Shown here one piece after another: positions 44,194 to 52,889 of a stretch of 64,000 nt of DNA. The DNA comes from Oscillospiraceae bacterium. GTDB taxonomy: Bacteria; Bacillota; Clostridia; Oscillospirales; Oscillospiraceae. The notes below the pieces were generated by a model. That model was not told where the DNA came from, did not search any database, and worked only from the letters and a program-made list of their open reading frames with translations. How positions within the stretch are numbered: position 1 is the stretch's first letter; every line of letters starts with the position of its first letter. The stretch spans positions 36,587 through 100,586 of the forward strand of contig SVKK01000004.1 in the NCBI GenBank assembly GCA_015068425.1, given 5' to 3'. Made by a program: the position numbers and the translations under genes.

Positions 44194-45048
44194 ATGACAG
44201 CCTCTCTCCTTAACCCCCGCGTCAAGAAGCTTCTTCTGAAGTTTATTCTCTACATAGTCGTTATCGATATTTGCATCCTCATTCTCTATCCCTACTTCGT
44301 AATGTTCTGCACCGCTCTCAAGAGCCGTGCCGAAATATTTGCAAAAGAAGGCACCGTATTTCCCATCAAGGCTCTTTGGCAGAACTTCGTTGATATCTGG
44401 GTAAAGGCTCCTATCGGCAGAAATATGATAAACTCCCTCATCGTCGCCGGCGGCAGCACCATTATCGCCGTTGTCTGCGGTATCCCCGCAGCCTACGCTC
44501 TCAGCCGTATGAAGTTCAAGGGACAGACCGCATTTTTGGGCTTCATCATCGTTTCCCAGATGTTTGCTCCCGTTGTTCTCCTCATCGGTATTTACAAGAT
44601 TCTGGCAGCATTCGGTCTCACCAACTCCCTCTTTGGTCTGATTTGTATCAATGCGGCGTTTAACCAGGCCTTTACCGTCTGGCTCCTCCGAGGCACATTT
44701 ATGACCATCTCCGCCGAGATGGAGCAGGCCGCCACCATCGACGGCTGCAACCGCCTTCAGGCTATGTTCCGGGTTCTTCTCCCCGTGGCAGCTCCCGGCA
44801 TTGTCACCACCCTGATATTCATCTTCATCAATGCATGGAACGAATACACCGTGGCTATGTGCATTATCTCCACCGATGTTCTCAAGCCTATCACCGTTGG
44901 TATCAACATCTTCAACGGCTACAACATGATCCAGTGGCAGTACCTGTTTGCATCCTCCGTCTTTGCAACCATCCCCGTCATCATCATGTTCATGTGCATT
45001 GAGAAGCATCTGGTCTCCGGCCTCACCTCCGGCGGCGTCAAGGGCTAA
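44194..45048 (+). CDS. Sugar ABC transporter permease, MalG type
   Basis: 284 residues from ATG 44194; the ATG at 44188 overlaps the previous stop and lies very near the SD AAGGAG, so either may be used. Six TM helices and EAA loop MEQAATIDGCNRLQAMFRVL. Forms the heterodimeric channel with the MalF-type permease. No ATPase gene in this operon; the divergent MsmX gene can supply it. Confidence 0.92.
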   Translation: MTASLLNPRVKKLLLKFILYIVVIDICILILYPYFVMFCTALKSRAEIFAKEGTVFPIKALWQNFVDIWVKAPIGRNMINSLIVAGGSTIIAVVCGIPAAYALSRMKFKGQTAFLGFIIVSQMFAPVVLLIGIYKILAAFGLTNSLFGLICINAAFNQAFTVWLLRGTFMTISAEMEQAATIDGCNRLQAMFRVLLPVAAPGIVTTLIFIFINAWNEYTVAMCIISTDVLKPITVGINIFNGYNMIQWQYLFASSVFATIPVIIMFMCIEKHLVSGLTSGGVKG

Positions 45049-45063
45049 GACTCAAGCAAAATT

Positions 45064-45096
45064 AAAAGGAGAAGTCCGTCGGGCTTCTCCTTTTTT
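45064..45096 (+). terminator. Terminator of the sugar ABC importer operon
   Basis: AAAAGGAGAAG/CTTCTCCTTTT followed by further T. Confidence 0.92.
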
Positions 45097-45127
45097 GTTC
45101 CCATATTCCGCCGCAAAACAGCACCGC

Positions 45128-45222
45128 CGGCAAACGGGCGGCCAATGGCCGCCCCTACGGCGACGTCCGGCAAAACCTGCACCCTATTGTAGGGGCGGGC
45201 ATCGCCCGCCCGCAAATCCCCT
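45128..45222. repeat. Two inverted REP palindromes
   Basis: GGGCGGCC/GGCCGCCC plus CTAC near 45134-45160 and GTAG plus GGGCGGGC/GCCCGCCC near 45195-45213, facing opposite ways like a REPIN pair. Confidence 0.8.
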
Positions 45223-45258
45223 CACCGCGCCGGGGTCACCGCCCACGCCGAAAAGCAC

Positions 45259-45296
45259 AAAAGGCGCAGCAGTTTGATCAAACTGCTGCGCCTTTT
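45259..45296. terminator. Bidirectional terminator between the permease and NahK genes
   Basis: A 38-nt perfect palindrome centred on TTTGATCAAA with AAAAGG/CCTTTT ends. Confidence 0.9.
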
Positions 45297-45314
45297 TTAA
45301 TGCTGTCTATGTAT

Positions 45315-46433
45315 TTATTTGCCTGCGCACTTTCTGATAACGGCGGACATTTCCTCGAATTGAGCCTCCATATCGCGAACCAGCTTAAACTGGGTGCGGC
45401 AGCGGTCCAGATTCTGCTCGGGATAGTGGGTGCGGAAGTAGTTGTCTCCGTCCAGATAGTCGGTGAGGAAGCGCATACCGCATTCCAGAGTCATAAGCTT
45501 GGCGCCCCAGGGAAGGTACTCAAGCTCCGCATCGGTGAGGGTGCCGGCAGCGCCTGCAAGGAAGCCGCGGGTATAAACCTCGAAAAGCTCAATGTCGAAA
45601 TTGACCTTGCTGAGATCCTTCTCGTCCTCGGCGGAATGGTTGGCGCCGAAGCGGATGGAATCGCCGAAATCATTGATAGCAAGACCGGGCATGGTGGTGT
45701 CAAGGTCGATGACGCACATACCCTCGCCGGTTTTCTTATCGATAAGAACATTGTTGAGCTTGGTGTCGTTATGGGTTACGCGCAGGGGCAAAATGCCGTC
45801 ACGCTGAGCCTGCATAGCCACGGAGCAATCCTTCTCACGGGCCATGGCAAAGGCTATCTCCTCGGCAACAGAGGCAACACGGCCCACCTTGTCGGCGGCG
45901 ATGGCATCCTTGAGCTTCTGAAGGCGGTCTTCGGTGTCGTGGAAGTGGGGAATGGTCTCATAGAGGGTATCGGCGGGGTAGCCGTCCAGCATACGCTGGA
46001 ACTTGCCGAAGGCATAGGCGGAAGCCTCGAAAAGCTCGGGGGTTTCAGCGGACTGATAACAGTAGATATCCGTCACGAAGGGGAACACACGCCATGCGCC
46101 GCCTTCTGAGTCGGTGTAATAATCCTCGCCGTTGCGGGGGCGGATAACCTCCATAGCCTCACGGGAACGGTCGCCGCCGGCGGCGATTATCTTCTTTGCC
46201 AGATACTCGGTAACGCCGATAACGTTGCTCATAAGCTGCTCGGGATGCTTGAAGGCGGCGGTGCTCATACGCTGAAGGATAAAGCAGTGGCAATAGTCAT
46301 CCACAGGCTGAGCGTGGACGCAGAAGGTGTCGTTAATATGACCGCAGCCATAGCGGACAGCGCCCACAACGGGAGCGCCGAAATCAAAGGCTTCCAGCAC
46401 TTCGTCAAGAATTTTCTTTGATACATCGGGCAT
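45315..46433 (-). CDS. nahK: N-acetylhexosamine 1-kinase (NahK-like)
   Basis: 372 residues, aminoglycoside-phosphotransferase fold. PLRVTHNDTKLNNVLID holds the catalytic Asp and CVIDLDTTMPG the metal Asp. DFGDSIRFGANHSAEDEKDLSKV and LECGMRFLTDYLDGD match bifidobacterial NahK closely. It phosphorylates GlcNAc/GalNAc at C1. Start ATG 46433 with SD GGGAGG, 4 bp after the nucleotidyltransferase stop. Last gene of galE-NTase-nahK. Confidence 0.9.
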   Translation of the reverse strand: MPDVSKKILDEVLEAFDFGAPVVGAVRYGCGHINDTFCVHAQPVDDYCHCFILQRMSTAAFKHPEQLMSNVIGVTEYLAKKIIAAGGDRSREAMEVIRPRNGEDYYTDSEGGAWRVFPFVTDIYCYQSAETPELFEASAYAFGKFQRMLDGYPADTLYETIPHFHDTEDRLQKLKDAIAADKVGRVASVAEEIAFAMAREKDCSVAMQAQRDGILPLRVTHNDTKLNNVLIDKKTGEGMCVIDLDTTMPGLAINDFGDSIRFGANHSAEDEKDLSKVNFDIELFEVYTRGFLAGAAGTLTDAELEYLPWGAKLMTLECGMRFLTDYLDGDNYFRTHYPEQNLDRCRTQFKLVRDMEAQFEEMSAVIRKCAGK

Positions 46434-46437
46434 TTTC

Positions 46438-47364
46438 TTATACCTCCCAAAGTTTGTCGGGATACACGCCTGCGGCGGTCTTCTCTGCGATTGCAGCAAC
46501 AACAACGGGCTTATCTGCCTGATAGGTGACGCCGTACCACTTGTCGGCGCTTCTCAGCACCTTGGCGCGGGCTTTGCCCTCTTCGATGAGAGCGCTGATA
46601 ACGCTGGGGAGGAAGTACTCACCCTTAAGGGGATTTTCAACAAGAGCCTTGTCGAGGAAAGCTCCGAAACGAGCCTCAGCCTCGGCCATAAAGGAGGCGC
46701 TGAGACCCCAGAGGTTCATGGATACGATGGTGTTGCCGGAGAGTGGGTGCCAGGTTGCGCCGTCATCCTCGGTGTAGCGGGCATCTTCACCCTCTTTTTC
46801 GATGCGGGTACGCTCGGTTACGGACACAAGATAGTTGTTCTCGTCCTCAACGCAGACACCTCTGGCAACATGGCCGTGCTCGGTTACGGTGTTGCCCAGG
46901 AGGTAGCCAACCATAGAGAACTCATAGCAGCCCTCGCTGTCTTCGTGAGTACTGAGATAGTCATAGATGGTCTTGAAAGCGTCAGGACCATAGTAGTCAT
47001 CGGCGTTGACAACGGCGAAGGGACCGTCAACAACCTTGCGTGCGGCAAGGATAGCGTGGCAGGTGCCCCAGGGCTTGCTGCGGCCTTCGGGAACGGAGTA
47101 GCCCTCGGGGAGGTCATTAAGCTCCTGATAGGCGTACTTGACCTTGCAGATTTTTTCCATACGAGCGCCTATTGCCTCCTTGAAGGCATCCTCGATTTCG
47201 TGCTTGATGACGAAGACGACAGTTTCAAAACCGGCGCGGACAGCGTCATAAATGGAATAATCTATAATAAGCTGGCCGTGGCTTCCAACGGGGTCGATCT
47301 GCTTGAGACCGCCGTAACGGCTGCCCATACCTGCTGCCATAACTACCAAAACGGGTTTGTTCAT
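46438..47364 (-). CDS. Sugar-1-phosphate nucleotidyltransferase
   Basis: 308 residues, NTP_transferase fold. VVMAAGMGSRYGGLKQIDPVG is the nucleotide-binding start; VNADDYYG is the metal site. Between nahK and galE it most likely converts HexNAc-1-phosphate to the UDP-sugar that GalE epimerises. It is not the GalT-type LnpC of bifidobacteria. Substrate is inferred from context. Confidence 0.83.
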   Translation of the reverse strand: MNKPVLVVMAAGMGSRYGGLKQIDPVGSHGQLIIDYSIYDAVRAGFETVVFVIKHEIEDAFKEAIGARMEKICKVKYAYQELNDLPEGYSVPEGRSKPWGTCHAILAARKVVDGPFAVVNADDYYGPDAFKTIYDYLSTHEDSEGCYEFSMVGYLLGNTVTEHGHVARGVCVEDENNYLVSVTERTRIEKEGEDARYTEDDGATWHPLSGNTIVSMNLWGLSASFMAEAEARFGAFLDKALVENPLKGEYFLPSVISALIEEGKARAKVLRSADKWYGVTYQADKPVVVAAIAEKTAAGVYPDKLWEV

Positions 47365-47386
47365 ATCTCTGTCTCCTCTCGATTTC

Positions 47387-48406
47387 TCAGCTCTTAAAGC
47401 CGTTGGGATTCATACTCTGCCATTTCCAGCTGCTTGCGCACATCTCCTCGATGCCAAGCTCGGCCTTCCAGCCCATTTCCTCAAAAGCCTTTTTGGGGTC
47501 TGCGAAGCACTCAGCAATGTCGCCGCTGCGGCGGGGGTCAATGACATAGGGAAGGGTTTTGCCGCAGGCCTTTTCATAGGCGCGGAGAACCTCAAGAACG
47601 CTGTAACCGTTGCCGGTTCCCAGATTGCAGATGAACATTCCGCAGCCGGTTTCCAGCTTCTTCAGTGCGGCAACATGTCCCTTTGCAAGGTCAACAACGT
47701 GGATATAGTCACGGACGCCGGTGCCGTCGGGAGTGGGATAATCGTCGCCGTAAACATGGAGCTTTTCCAGCTTGCCCACGGCAACCTGAGCAATGTAGGG
47801 GACCAGGTTGTTGGGAATGCCGTTGGGGTCCTCGCCGATAAGGCCGCTCTCGTGAGCTCCGATGGGGTTGAAGTAGCGCAGCAGGGCAACATTCAGTTCC
47901 GGAGCTGCCTTGCAGTAGTCAATGAGAATGCGCTCGATGAAAAGCTTGGTGGTGCCGTAGGGATTTGTGGTGCCGCCGGTGGGGAAATCCTCGTTGATGG
48001 GAACGCTGGCGGGGTCACCGTAAACAGTGGCGGAGGAGGAGAACACGAAGTTCTTCACGCCGTGGCGGCGCATTACATTGAGAAGGTTGAGAGTGCTGAT
48101 AAGGTTGTTGGTGTAGTACTCGAGGGGCTTGCGGACGCTCTCCCCAACAGCCTTGAGACCTGCGAAATGCATAACAGCGTCGATATTGGGATATTTCTCA
48201 AAAACAGCCTCGGTGGCCGCTTCGTCGCAAAGCTCGGTATTTATAAAGGGGATAGTTTTGCCGGTTATCTTCTCTACGCGGGCCAGAGATTCCTCGCAGG
48301 AGTTGCTGAGGTTATCCACTACGATTATGTCATAGCCTGCTTCGATGAGCTCAATGCAGGCGTGGCTGCCTATATATCCGGTGCCGCCGGTGACAAGAAT
48401 GGACAT
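47387..48406 (-). CDS. galE: UDP-glucose/UDP-GlcNAc 4-epimerase (GalE)
   Basis: 339 residues, extended SDR. NAD-binding VTGGTGYIGSHACIELIEAG, catalytic Tyr/Lys in NPYGTTKLF, and FSSSATVYG. It interconverts UDP-Glc/Gal and possibly UDP-GlcNAc/GalNAc. The clustering with nahK suggests the amino-sugar substrates. SD AAAGGAAG; own promoter upstream. Confidence 0.94.
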   Translation of the reverse strand: MSILVTGGTGYIGSHACIELIEAGYDIIVVDNLSNSCEESLARVEKITGKTIPFINTELCDEAATEAVFEKYPNIDAVMHFAGLKAVGESVRKPLEYYTNNLISTLNLLNVMRRHGVKNFVFSSSATVYGDPASVPINEDFPTGGTTNPYGTTKLFIERILIDYCKAAPELNVALLRYFNPIGAHESGLIGEDPNGIPNNLVPYIAQVAVGKLEKLHVYGDDYPTPDGTGVRDYIHVVDLAKGHVAALKKLETGCGMFICNLGTGNGYSVLEVLRAYEKACGKTLPYVIDPRRSGDIAECFADPKKAFEEMGWKAELGIEEMCASSWKWQSMNPNGFKS

Positions 48407-48458
48407 AAGCTTATCTTCCTTTCAAAAAAACTATAGTGTGTTTTGTTCCAACTTTTAC

Positions 48459-48487
48459 ATTATATAATATTTATCACAAAATGCAAA
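48459..48487 (-). promoter_or_regulatory. Promoter of galE-NTase-nahK
   Basis: TTTGCA (48482-48487), 17-bp spacer, TATAAT (48459-48464) on the minus strand. Confidence 0.65.
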
Positions 48488-48496
48488 TAGTTAATA

Positions 48497-49411
48497 TTAC
48501 AAATTATTTGTACGATTGTCCGACAAACTATTGTCAGCCTCTGCCAGCATCTTCACACTTTCAGCATATTCGCTTGGGCTCATACCCGTGAACTGCTTGA
48601 AGCGGCGGGAGAAATAGTGAACGGACTGAAAGCCTAAATGGAGGGCAATCTGGGTCATGTTCAGCCTTCCCTCCCGGATCATTCTTCTGGCGGCCTTGAT
48701 TTTCAGCCCGGAGAAATATTCCATAATGCCGCCGCCTGTTTCGTCATGAAAAAGCTTTTGGAGCTGGCTGCGGCCTATCATATTGTCGCGGCAGATCTGC
48801 TCAACACTGAGAGGCTGGTCCAGCCGCGCCTCAAGGTATTTCTTTATGTCCTCCGCTGCAGCGCTGCCTCCACGAAGCTTTCCGCTTTCTCTTCCGCTGA
48901 GGCTTTCGCCCCGTCGCAGAAGCAGAAGCAAAAGCTCCTCAAGAGAGGCTCTTATTATCTGCTCCGCACCGATTGGGGCATTGGGAGAAAGCTGCAGGCT
49001 CTTGGTAGTGGGGTCATTGAGAGGGGTAAGGTAGGCGAGGCGGCTCTCCTCCACCACACGGGCGAGAAGTTCGCGCTCAGCGGCGCCCATAAATCCGTGA
49101 TAGCCCTTGAAAAATTCCATGGCGGCGCTTTTGCAGCCGAAGCCTATGACAACAAGATTGGGGGCTTCAAGACCGTTGGCGGCAAGAGCGTGAAATTCGC
49201 CGGGAGGGTGGAAGATGACCTGCCCTCTGGCGAGAGAGCTTTTGCTCTGGGCGGCAGTTATTTCTATTGTGCCTGAGTCCACATAAACGATTTCCCAGAA
49301 GTCGTGCTCTTCGCCGATGAAGGAGTAGGAGCTGGAATACTCAAAATAGTGAACGGAAAAAAGCTCGTCCACATCTATAACTTTTTTCAGTTTTCTGCCC
49401 TTGTAGTCCAT
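48497..49411 (-). CDS. AraC-family transcriptional regulator
   Basis: 304 residues. N-terminal cupin-like sensor (IVYVDSGTIEITAAQ, VIFHPPGEFHALAA) and a C-terminal double HTH (about 200-295, QIALHLGFQSVHYFSRRFKQFTGMSPSEY). It sits between nagA and galE and is the only regulator in the amino-sugar locus, so it is the prime candidate for its control. Confidence 0.92.
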   Translation of the reverse strand: MDYKGRKLKKVIDVDELFSVHYFEYSSSYSFIGEEHDFWEIVYVDSGTIEITAAQSKSSLARGQVIFHPPGEFHALAANGLEAPNLVVIGFGCKSAAMEFFKGYHGFMGAAERELLARVVEESRLAYLTPLNDPTTKSLQLSPNAPIGAEQIIRASLEELLLLLLRRGESLSGRESGKLRGGSAAAEDIKKYLEARLDQPLSVEQICRDNMIGRSQLQKLFHDETGGGIMEYFSGLKIKAARRMIREGRLNMTQIALHLGFQSVHYFSRRFKQFTGMSPSEYAESVKMLAEADNSLSDNRTNNL

Positions 49412-49435
49412 AGTTTTTCTCCAAAAACAGGATAA

Positions 49436-49470
49436 GCCGCGCTGATGCCGGAGACGGTATCAGCGCGGCG
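49436..49470 (-). terminator. Hairpin between nagA and araC
   Basis: GCCGCGCTGATGCC pairs with GGTATCAGCGCGGC (one G-T pair). The minus-strand tail TTATCCTGTTTTT gives partial termination of nagA. Confidence 0.7.
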
Positions 49471-49475
49471 TTATG

Positions 49476-50585
49476 TTAGATTTTCTGGCTTTCGCCGTCA
49501 ACAAACACAGCCTTCAGCTCCAGCTTTTCGTCAAGGAGCAGCAGGTCTGCGGCGCAGCCGCAGGAGATGCGGCCGATGTTGTAAAGGCGCACTGCGTCGG
49601 CGGGAGCGGTGCTGGCGCAGTAAATGGCATCGGCAAGGGGCAGACCAAAGGAGACCACATTGCGCACAGCGTCCAGCATGGAGATGGAAGAACCCGCAAG
49701 GGTGTCCGTGCCGGTAAGAGTGGCTTTGCCGCTTTTCACGGTGATAGGCTGACCGCCCAACATATAGTCGCCGTCGGGCATACCCGCGCAGCGGAGAGAG
49801 TCAGAGATAAGGTTCAGCTTGTCGCCGTAAAGACGGTGAACAAGGCGGATAACAGCGGGGTGGATGTGGAGACCGTCGCAGATAAGCTCAACGCTTGCAC
49901 CTGCGTCCATAGCTGCGGCAACGATGCCGGGCTTGCGGTGGTGGAGTCCGTCCATACCGTTGAAAAGGTGGGTGGCGTGGCTTGCGCCCCGTCCGAAGGC
50001 CTCCATAGCCTGCTCATAGCTGCAGGAGCTGTGACCGAGGCTGACAGCGGCGGTTTTGCTGGCGTGGCTTATAAATTCCATTGCGCCGGGCTCATCGGGG
50101 GCAACTGTGATAAGGCGAACCTGTCCGCCGCATTCAGCGTTAAGACGGTCATACATATCGCAGTCCGGAGCGTGGAGATTTTCGGCGGCCTGAGCGCCCC
50201 TCTTTGCGTAGCCAAGGAAGGGACCTTCAAGATGGATACCTGCGCATTTAGCGCCCTTCTCTCTCTTGAAGTCGCGGATGGTGTTCATTGCGGGAGTGAG
50301 AGCTTCCTCTTTGAGGGTCATAGTGGTGGCAAGGAAACTGGTGACGCCGTGAGCGGCATAGTAGTCGGCCATTACGTGCAGACCCTCGGCAATTCCGTCG
50401 GAAAAATCCTGATCCATTGCGCCGTGGGTGTGGATATCCACGAAGCCGGGGACAAGGTAAGCGCCCTTTGCGTCTATATCAGCCTCACCGCTGAGCTTGC
50501 CCACAGCGAGGATGGTCTTATCAAATTCAACATCGGCTTCAACAAAGCTTTTGCCGATGAAAACCTTTGCATTTTTAATAAGCAT
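49476..50585 (-). CDS. nagA: N-acetylglucosamine-6-phosphate deacetylase
   Basis: 369 residues, amidohydrolase fold. The start of the barrel has VDIHTHGAMDQDFSDG, later SLGHSSCSYEQA and HATHLFNGMDGLHHR, and LISDSLRCAG holds the catalytic Asp. It releases acetate and GlcN-6-phosphate. nagB is absent from the window. Next to the ROK-like kinase that would supply its substrate. Confidence 0.94.
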   Translation of the reverse strand: MLIKNAKVFIGKSFVEADVEFDKTILAVGKLSGEADIDAKGAYLVPGFVDIHTHGAMDQDFSDGIAEGLHVMADYYAAHGVTSFLATTMTLKEEALTPAMNTIRDFKREKGAKCAGIHLEGPFLGYAKRGAQAAENLHAPDCDMYDRLNAECGGQVRLITVAPDEPGAMEFISHASKTAAVSLGHSSCSYEQAMEAFGRGASHATHLFNGMDGLHHRKPGIVAAAMDAGASVELICDGLHIHPAVIRLVHRLYGDKLNLISDSLRCAGMPDGDYMLGGQPITVKSGKATLTGTDTLAGSSISMLDAVRNVVSFGLPLADAIYCASTAPADAVRLYNIGRISCGCAADLLLLDEKLELKAVFVDGESQKI

Positions 50586-50609
50586 GATTTTTCCTCCTTA
50601 TAGTCGATC

Positions 50610-51986
50610 TTATGCTTCGGGAAGGCTGGCGGCGGCCATGGACTGACCCACGCGGCGGAACTTTTCGTCGGGGAGGCAGGGATTAATAAGGGAAGCGATG
50701 TCGGCATATTCGTCGGCGAGGACTGCCTTGGCGCGCTCGAGGATAAGATCGCCGCCCTTGCCGGACATAACACGGCCCAGCAGAAGAACGTGCTTGCAGC
50801 CGTAGAGGTCGAAGTAGTAGGCCAGGGTGTGGCCGAGGTATACGCCGATGGAGTCATAAACCTTAATGGCGCGCTCATCGTCCTCAGCCATCAGCTTCTG
50901 GACAACCTTCAGCTTCTCAGCGGGAGAGAGGCTCTCATCAAGCTCGATACCGGCTCTGGGAGCCAGCTTGATAACGCTGTCCTGAGAGAAATACTTGACG
51001 CCGCAGCCTATATCGCCGCTCCACTCGTCCCGCATAGCGTCGGGATGAGCGTCCACGGGGACGAACGCAAGCTCGTTGAGCCAGCCGGTGATGCGGCCTT
51101 CGCCGTCAACATAGCCGACAGCCTCGCTGGTGCCCATTGCGATGCCCAGAACGCTGTTTTCGCCAAGGCTCATTGCGCCTGCAAGAGCGCTGACATCGCC
51201 GTCGTTGATGACGGAGTAGGGCACATCGCCGAAGGTATCGGTGATGGCGCGGATGTAGATATCCTTGACCTTCTCTTCGTAGAGCTCTTTGGGAACCTGA
51301 AGGAAGAGGGAGGCGGACATGGTGCGGTTATTGATATAAATGCCTGCGGAGGAAACGCCCACAGCGTCAACTCTGGGCATATGGGAAGCGGCGGACTTCA
51401 GTGCGGCAACGATGCCATCGTAGTGATAGTCGGGGTCGGAGTTGATTTTGGGGAACCAGACAACCTCCTCGGAGTAAACGGTTTCGCCGTCCACAACTGC
51501 ACTGACCTTGCGGTCGCTTCCGCCTGCATCAAAGCCGATGCGGCAGCCGCCCAGATGGCCGCCCATTGCCTTGGGAGAGTCTTTGGCTTCGGGAACGGTG
51601 TCAACCATAACAACCTCGAAGGGCTTTTCAAAAATGTTGCCCATGTAGTCCCAGTCGAACTCCTGCTGGCCGCCTGCTGCGTAGGTGCTCTTCAGATATT
51701 CGTAAACCTTATCGTCGCCGGCAACATAGACTTTGTAGCCGCCTTTCATCCAGAGGATGGTCTTTACAAGGCGCTCGATATAGTAGCAGTCGGCCTCGAA
51801 CATTTCTTCGGTGCCGTGAATGAAGGTGCTGCAGCTCGCCATCTGGCCGTCGGCACGCTCTACAGCGACGGAGAAGGGCTTTTTGGCGGTGGCGAGAAAT
51901 GCGCGGTTGAAACGCAGGATGGGCATAAACTCCTTGTCGAGGCAAGGGGTGTTTTTAAGCTGAACTTCCACACCGAATCTTTTCAT
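50610..51986 (-). CDS. ROK/ASKHA-fold sugar kinase with N-terminal extension, probable HexNAc kinase
   Basis: 458 residues. A first domain of about 145 residues is of unknown function. The kinase phosphate loop follows at RIGFDAGGSDRKVSAVVDG, then VSSAGIYIN, NDGDVSALAG and IAMGTSEAVGY. The classic ROK zinc motif CxCGxxGC is absent. It precedes nagA, so GlcNAc-6-phosphate formation is likely, though inferred. SD GAGGAG before the ATG. Confidence 0.75.
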   Translation of the reverse strand: MKRFGVEVQLKNTPCLDKEFMPILRFNRAFLATAKKPFSVAVERADGQMASCSTFIHGTEEMFEADCYYIERLVKTILWMKGGYKVYVAGDDKVYEYLKSTYAAGGQQEFDWDYMGNIFEKPFEVVMVDTVPEAKDSPKAMGGHLGGCRIGFDAGGSDRKVSAVVDGETVYSEEVVWFPKINSDPDYHYDGIVAALKSAASHMPRVDAVGVSSAGIYINNRTMSASLFLQVPKELYEEKVKDIYIRAITDTFGDVPYSVINDGDVSALAGAMSLGENSVLGIAMGTSEAVGYVDGEGRITGWLNELAFVPVDAHPDAMRDEWSGDIGCGVKYFSQDSVIKLAPRAGIELDESLSPAEKLKVVQKLMAEDDERAIKVYDSIGVYLGHTLAYYFDLYGCKHVLLLGRVMSGKGGDLILERAKAVLADEYADIASLINPCLPDEKFRRVGQSMAAASLPEA

Positions 51987-52053
51987 AATTTCGCTCCTCT
52001 GAAATTAAAATTTTGTAGTATTTTAATGGATTTGCACTATATAATTTTAACAT

Positions 52054-52068
52054 ATCCAGATATTGGAT
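52054..52068. promoter_or_regulatory. Candidate operator upstream of the ROK-like kinase gene
   Basis: ATCCA-GATAT-TGGAT, a 15-bp dyad in the AT-rich promoter region about 70 bp before the kinase start. TATAAT-like boxes lie on both sides. Confidence 0.4.
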
Positions 52069-52135
52069 GTCTACATTATAATTTAATTAGCGGACAAAAA
52101 TCCAACATATTTATACAAATGTGCCGGGAGGCTTT

Positions 52136-52790
52136 TTCGGCGGGATGTGGGCATCCCGCCCTACGGGCCGGCGTGATAACATTACGAGGTACAGCCCCCG
52201 TGCTGCCGAACAGGCAGCTTATATGCAGCAGCGTCCTGAGCGGAAATCGAGGCAAGTACTATAAGGTTTAGGCTCCCATTTTGTGGCACAGTGTTGTTCC
52301 GTTTTCTGCACCTGGGGAGTTTCCAAAGAGGGGTTTTAAATCCCCTCTTTGGCCTGTTTTTCTTTCCATATTCTTTTTGCTGGCACAAAAAGAATATGGC
52401 CGTCGGAGACAAAAGCCTCTCCGTCTGCCCTTCGGGCAGCCACCTCCCCTCATAGGGGAGACTTTAAAGGCGCGCCGACGGCCATGGGCTCGTGCCCTAC
52501 GATGGGTGCCTGAACTTTTGTGGGCCGGCCGGGTGTCCGGCCCCTACAATCATTGTTTTGCTACGGTACTTTGTAGGGAACGGTCTTGACCGCAGCGAAA
52601 AACACCTCATCCGTCTGCCTTCGGCAGCCACCTTCCCCCCAAGGGGAAGGCTTTAAAGGCGGGAGCAAGCCCCCGCCCTACGGGAAGCCTTTTGTAGGGA
52701 ACGGTCTTGACCGCAGCGAAATAAACCTCTCCGTCTGCCCTTCGGGCAGCCACCTCCCCTCATAGGGGAGACTTTAAAGGCGGGAGGCAA
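52136..52790. repeat. Large composite repeat block with L copy 2
   Basis: GGCGGGATG palindrome plus CTAC, then L copy 2 (52178-52410) with hairpins GCTGCC/GGCAGC, CCAAAGAGGGG/CCCCTCTTTGG and CCATATTCTTTTTG with its complement. Then CTGCCC/GGGCAG, CCTCCCCT, GGGCCGG and two GTAG-CGGTC/GACCG units in tandem (52573 and 52696), each followed by the CTGCC/GGCAG and CCTTCCCC or CCTCCCC modules. No gene in 51987-52889. Confidence 0.85.
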
Positions 52791-52801
52791 TTCGGGGCGA
52801 A

Positions 52802-52859
52802 TCTTAATAAAGTCTTAAACATTTTAGCTCTTTTTTATTAAGAACTTTTACGATAGAAT
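52802..52859 (+). promoter_or_regulatory. Direct-repeat operator and promoter of the two-component operon
   Basis: TCTTAA at 52802 and again at 52813, an 11-bp period typical of OmpR/PhoB-type binding, then a -10 TAGAAT (52854-52859) with no good -35. Suggests autoactivation by the response regulator. Confidence 0.5.
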
Positions 52860-52889
52860 ATAGCCAAGATGAAAGGCAGGAGAGAGAAA

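Noticed and set aside
52136-52790. CRISPR array, because of regularly recurring hairpin motifs
   Set aside because: Spacing is irregular, there are no unique spacers of constant length and no cas genes. The units are composite hairpin repeats.
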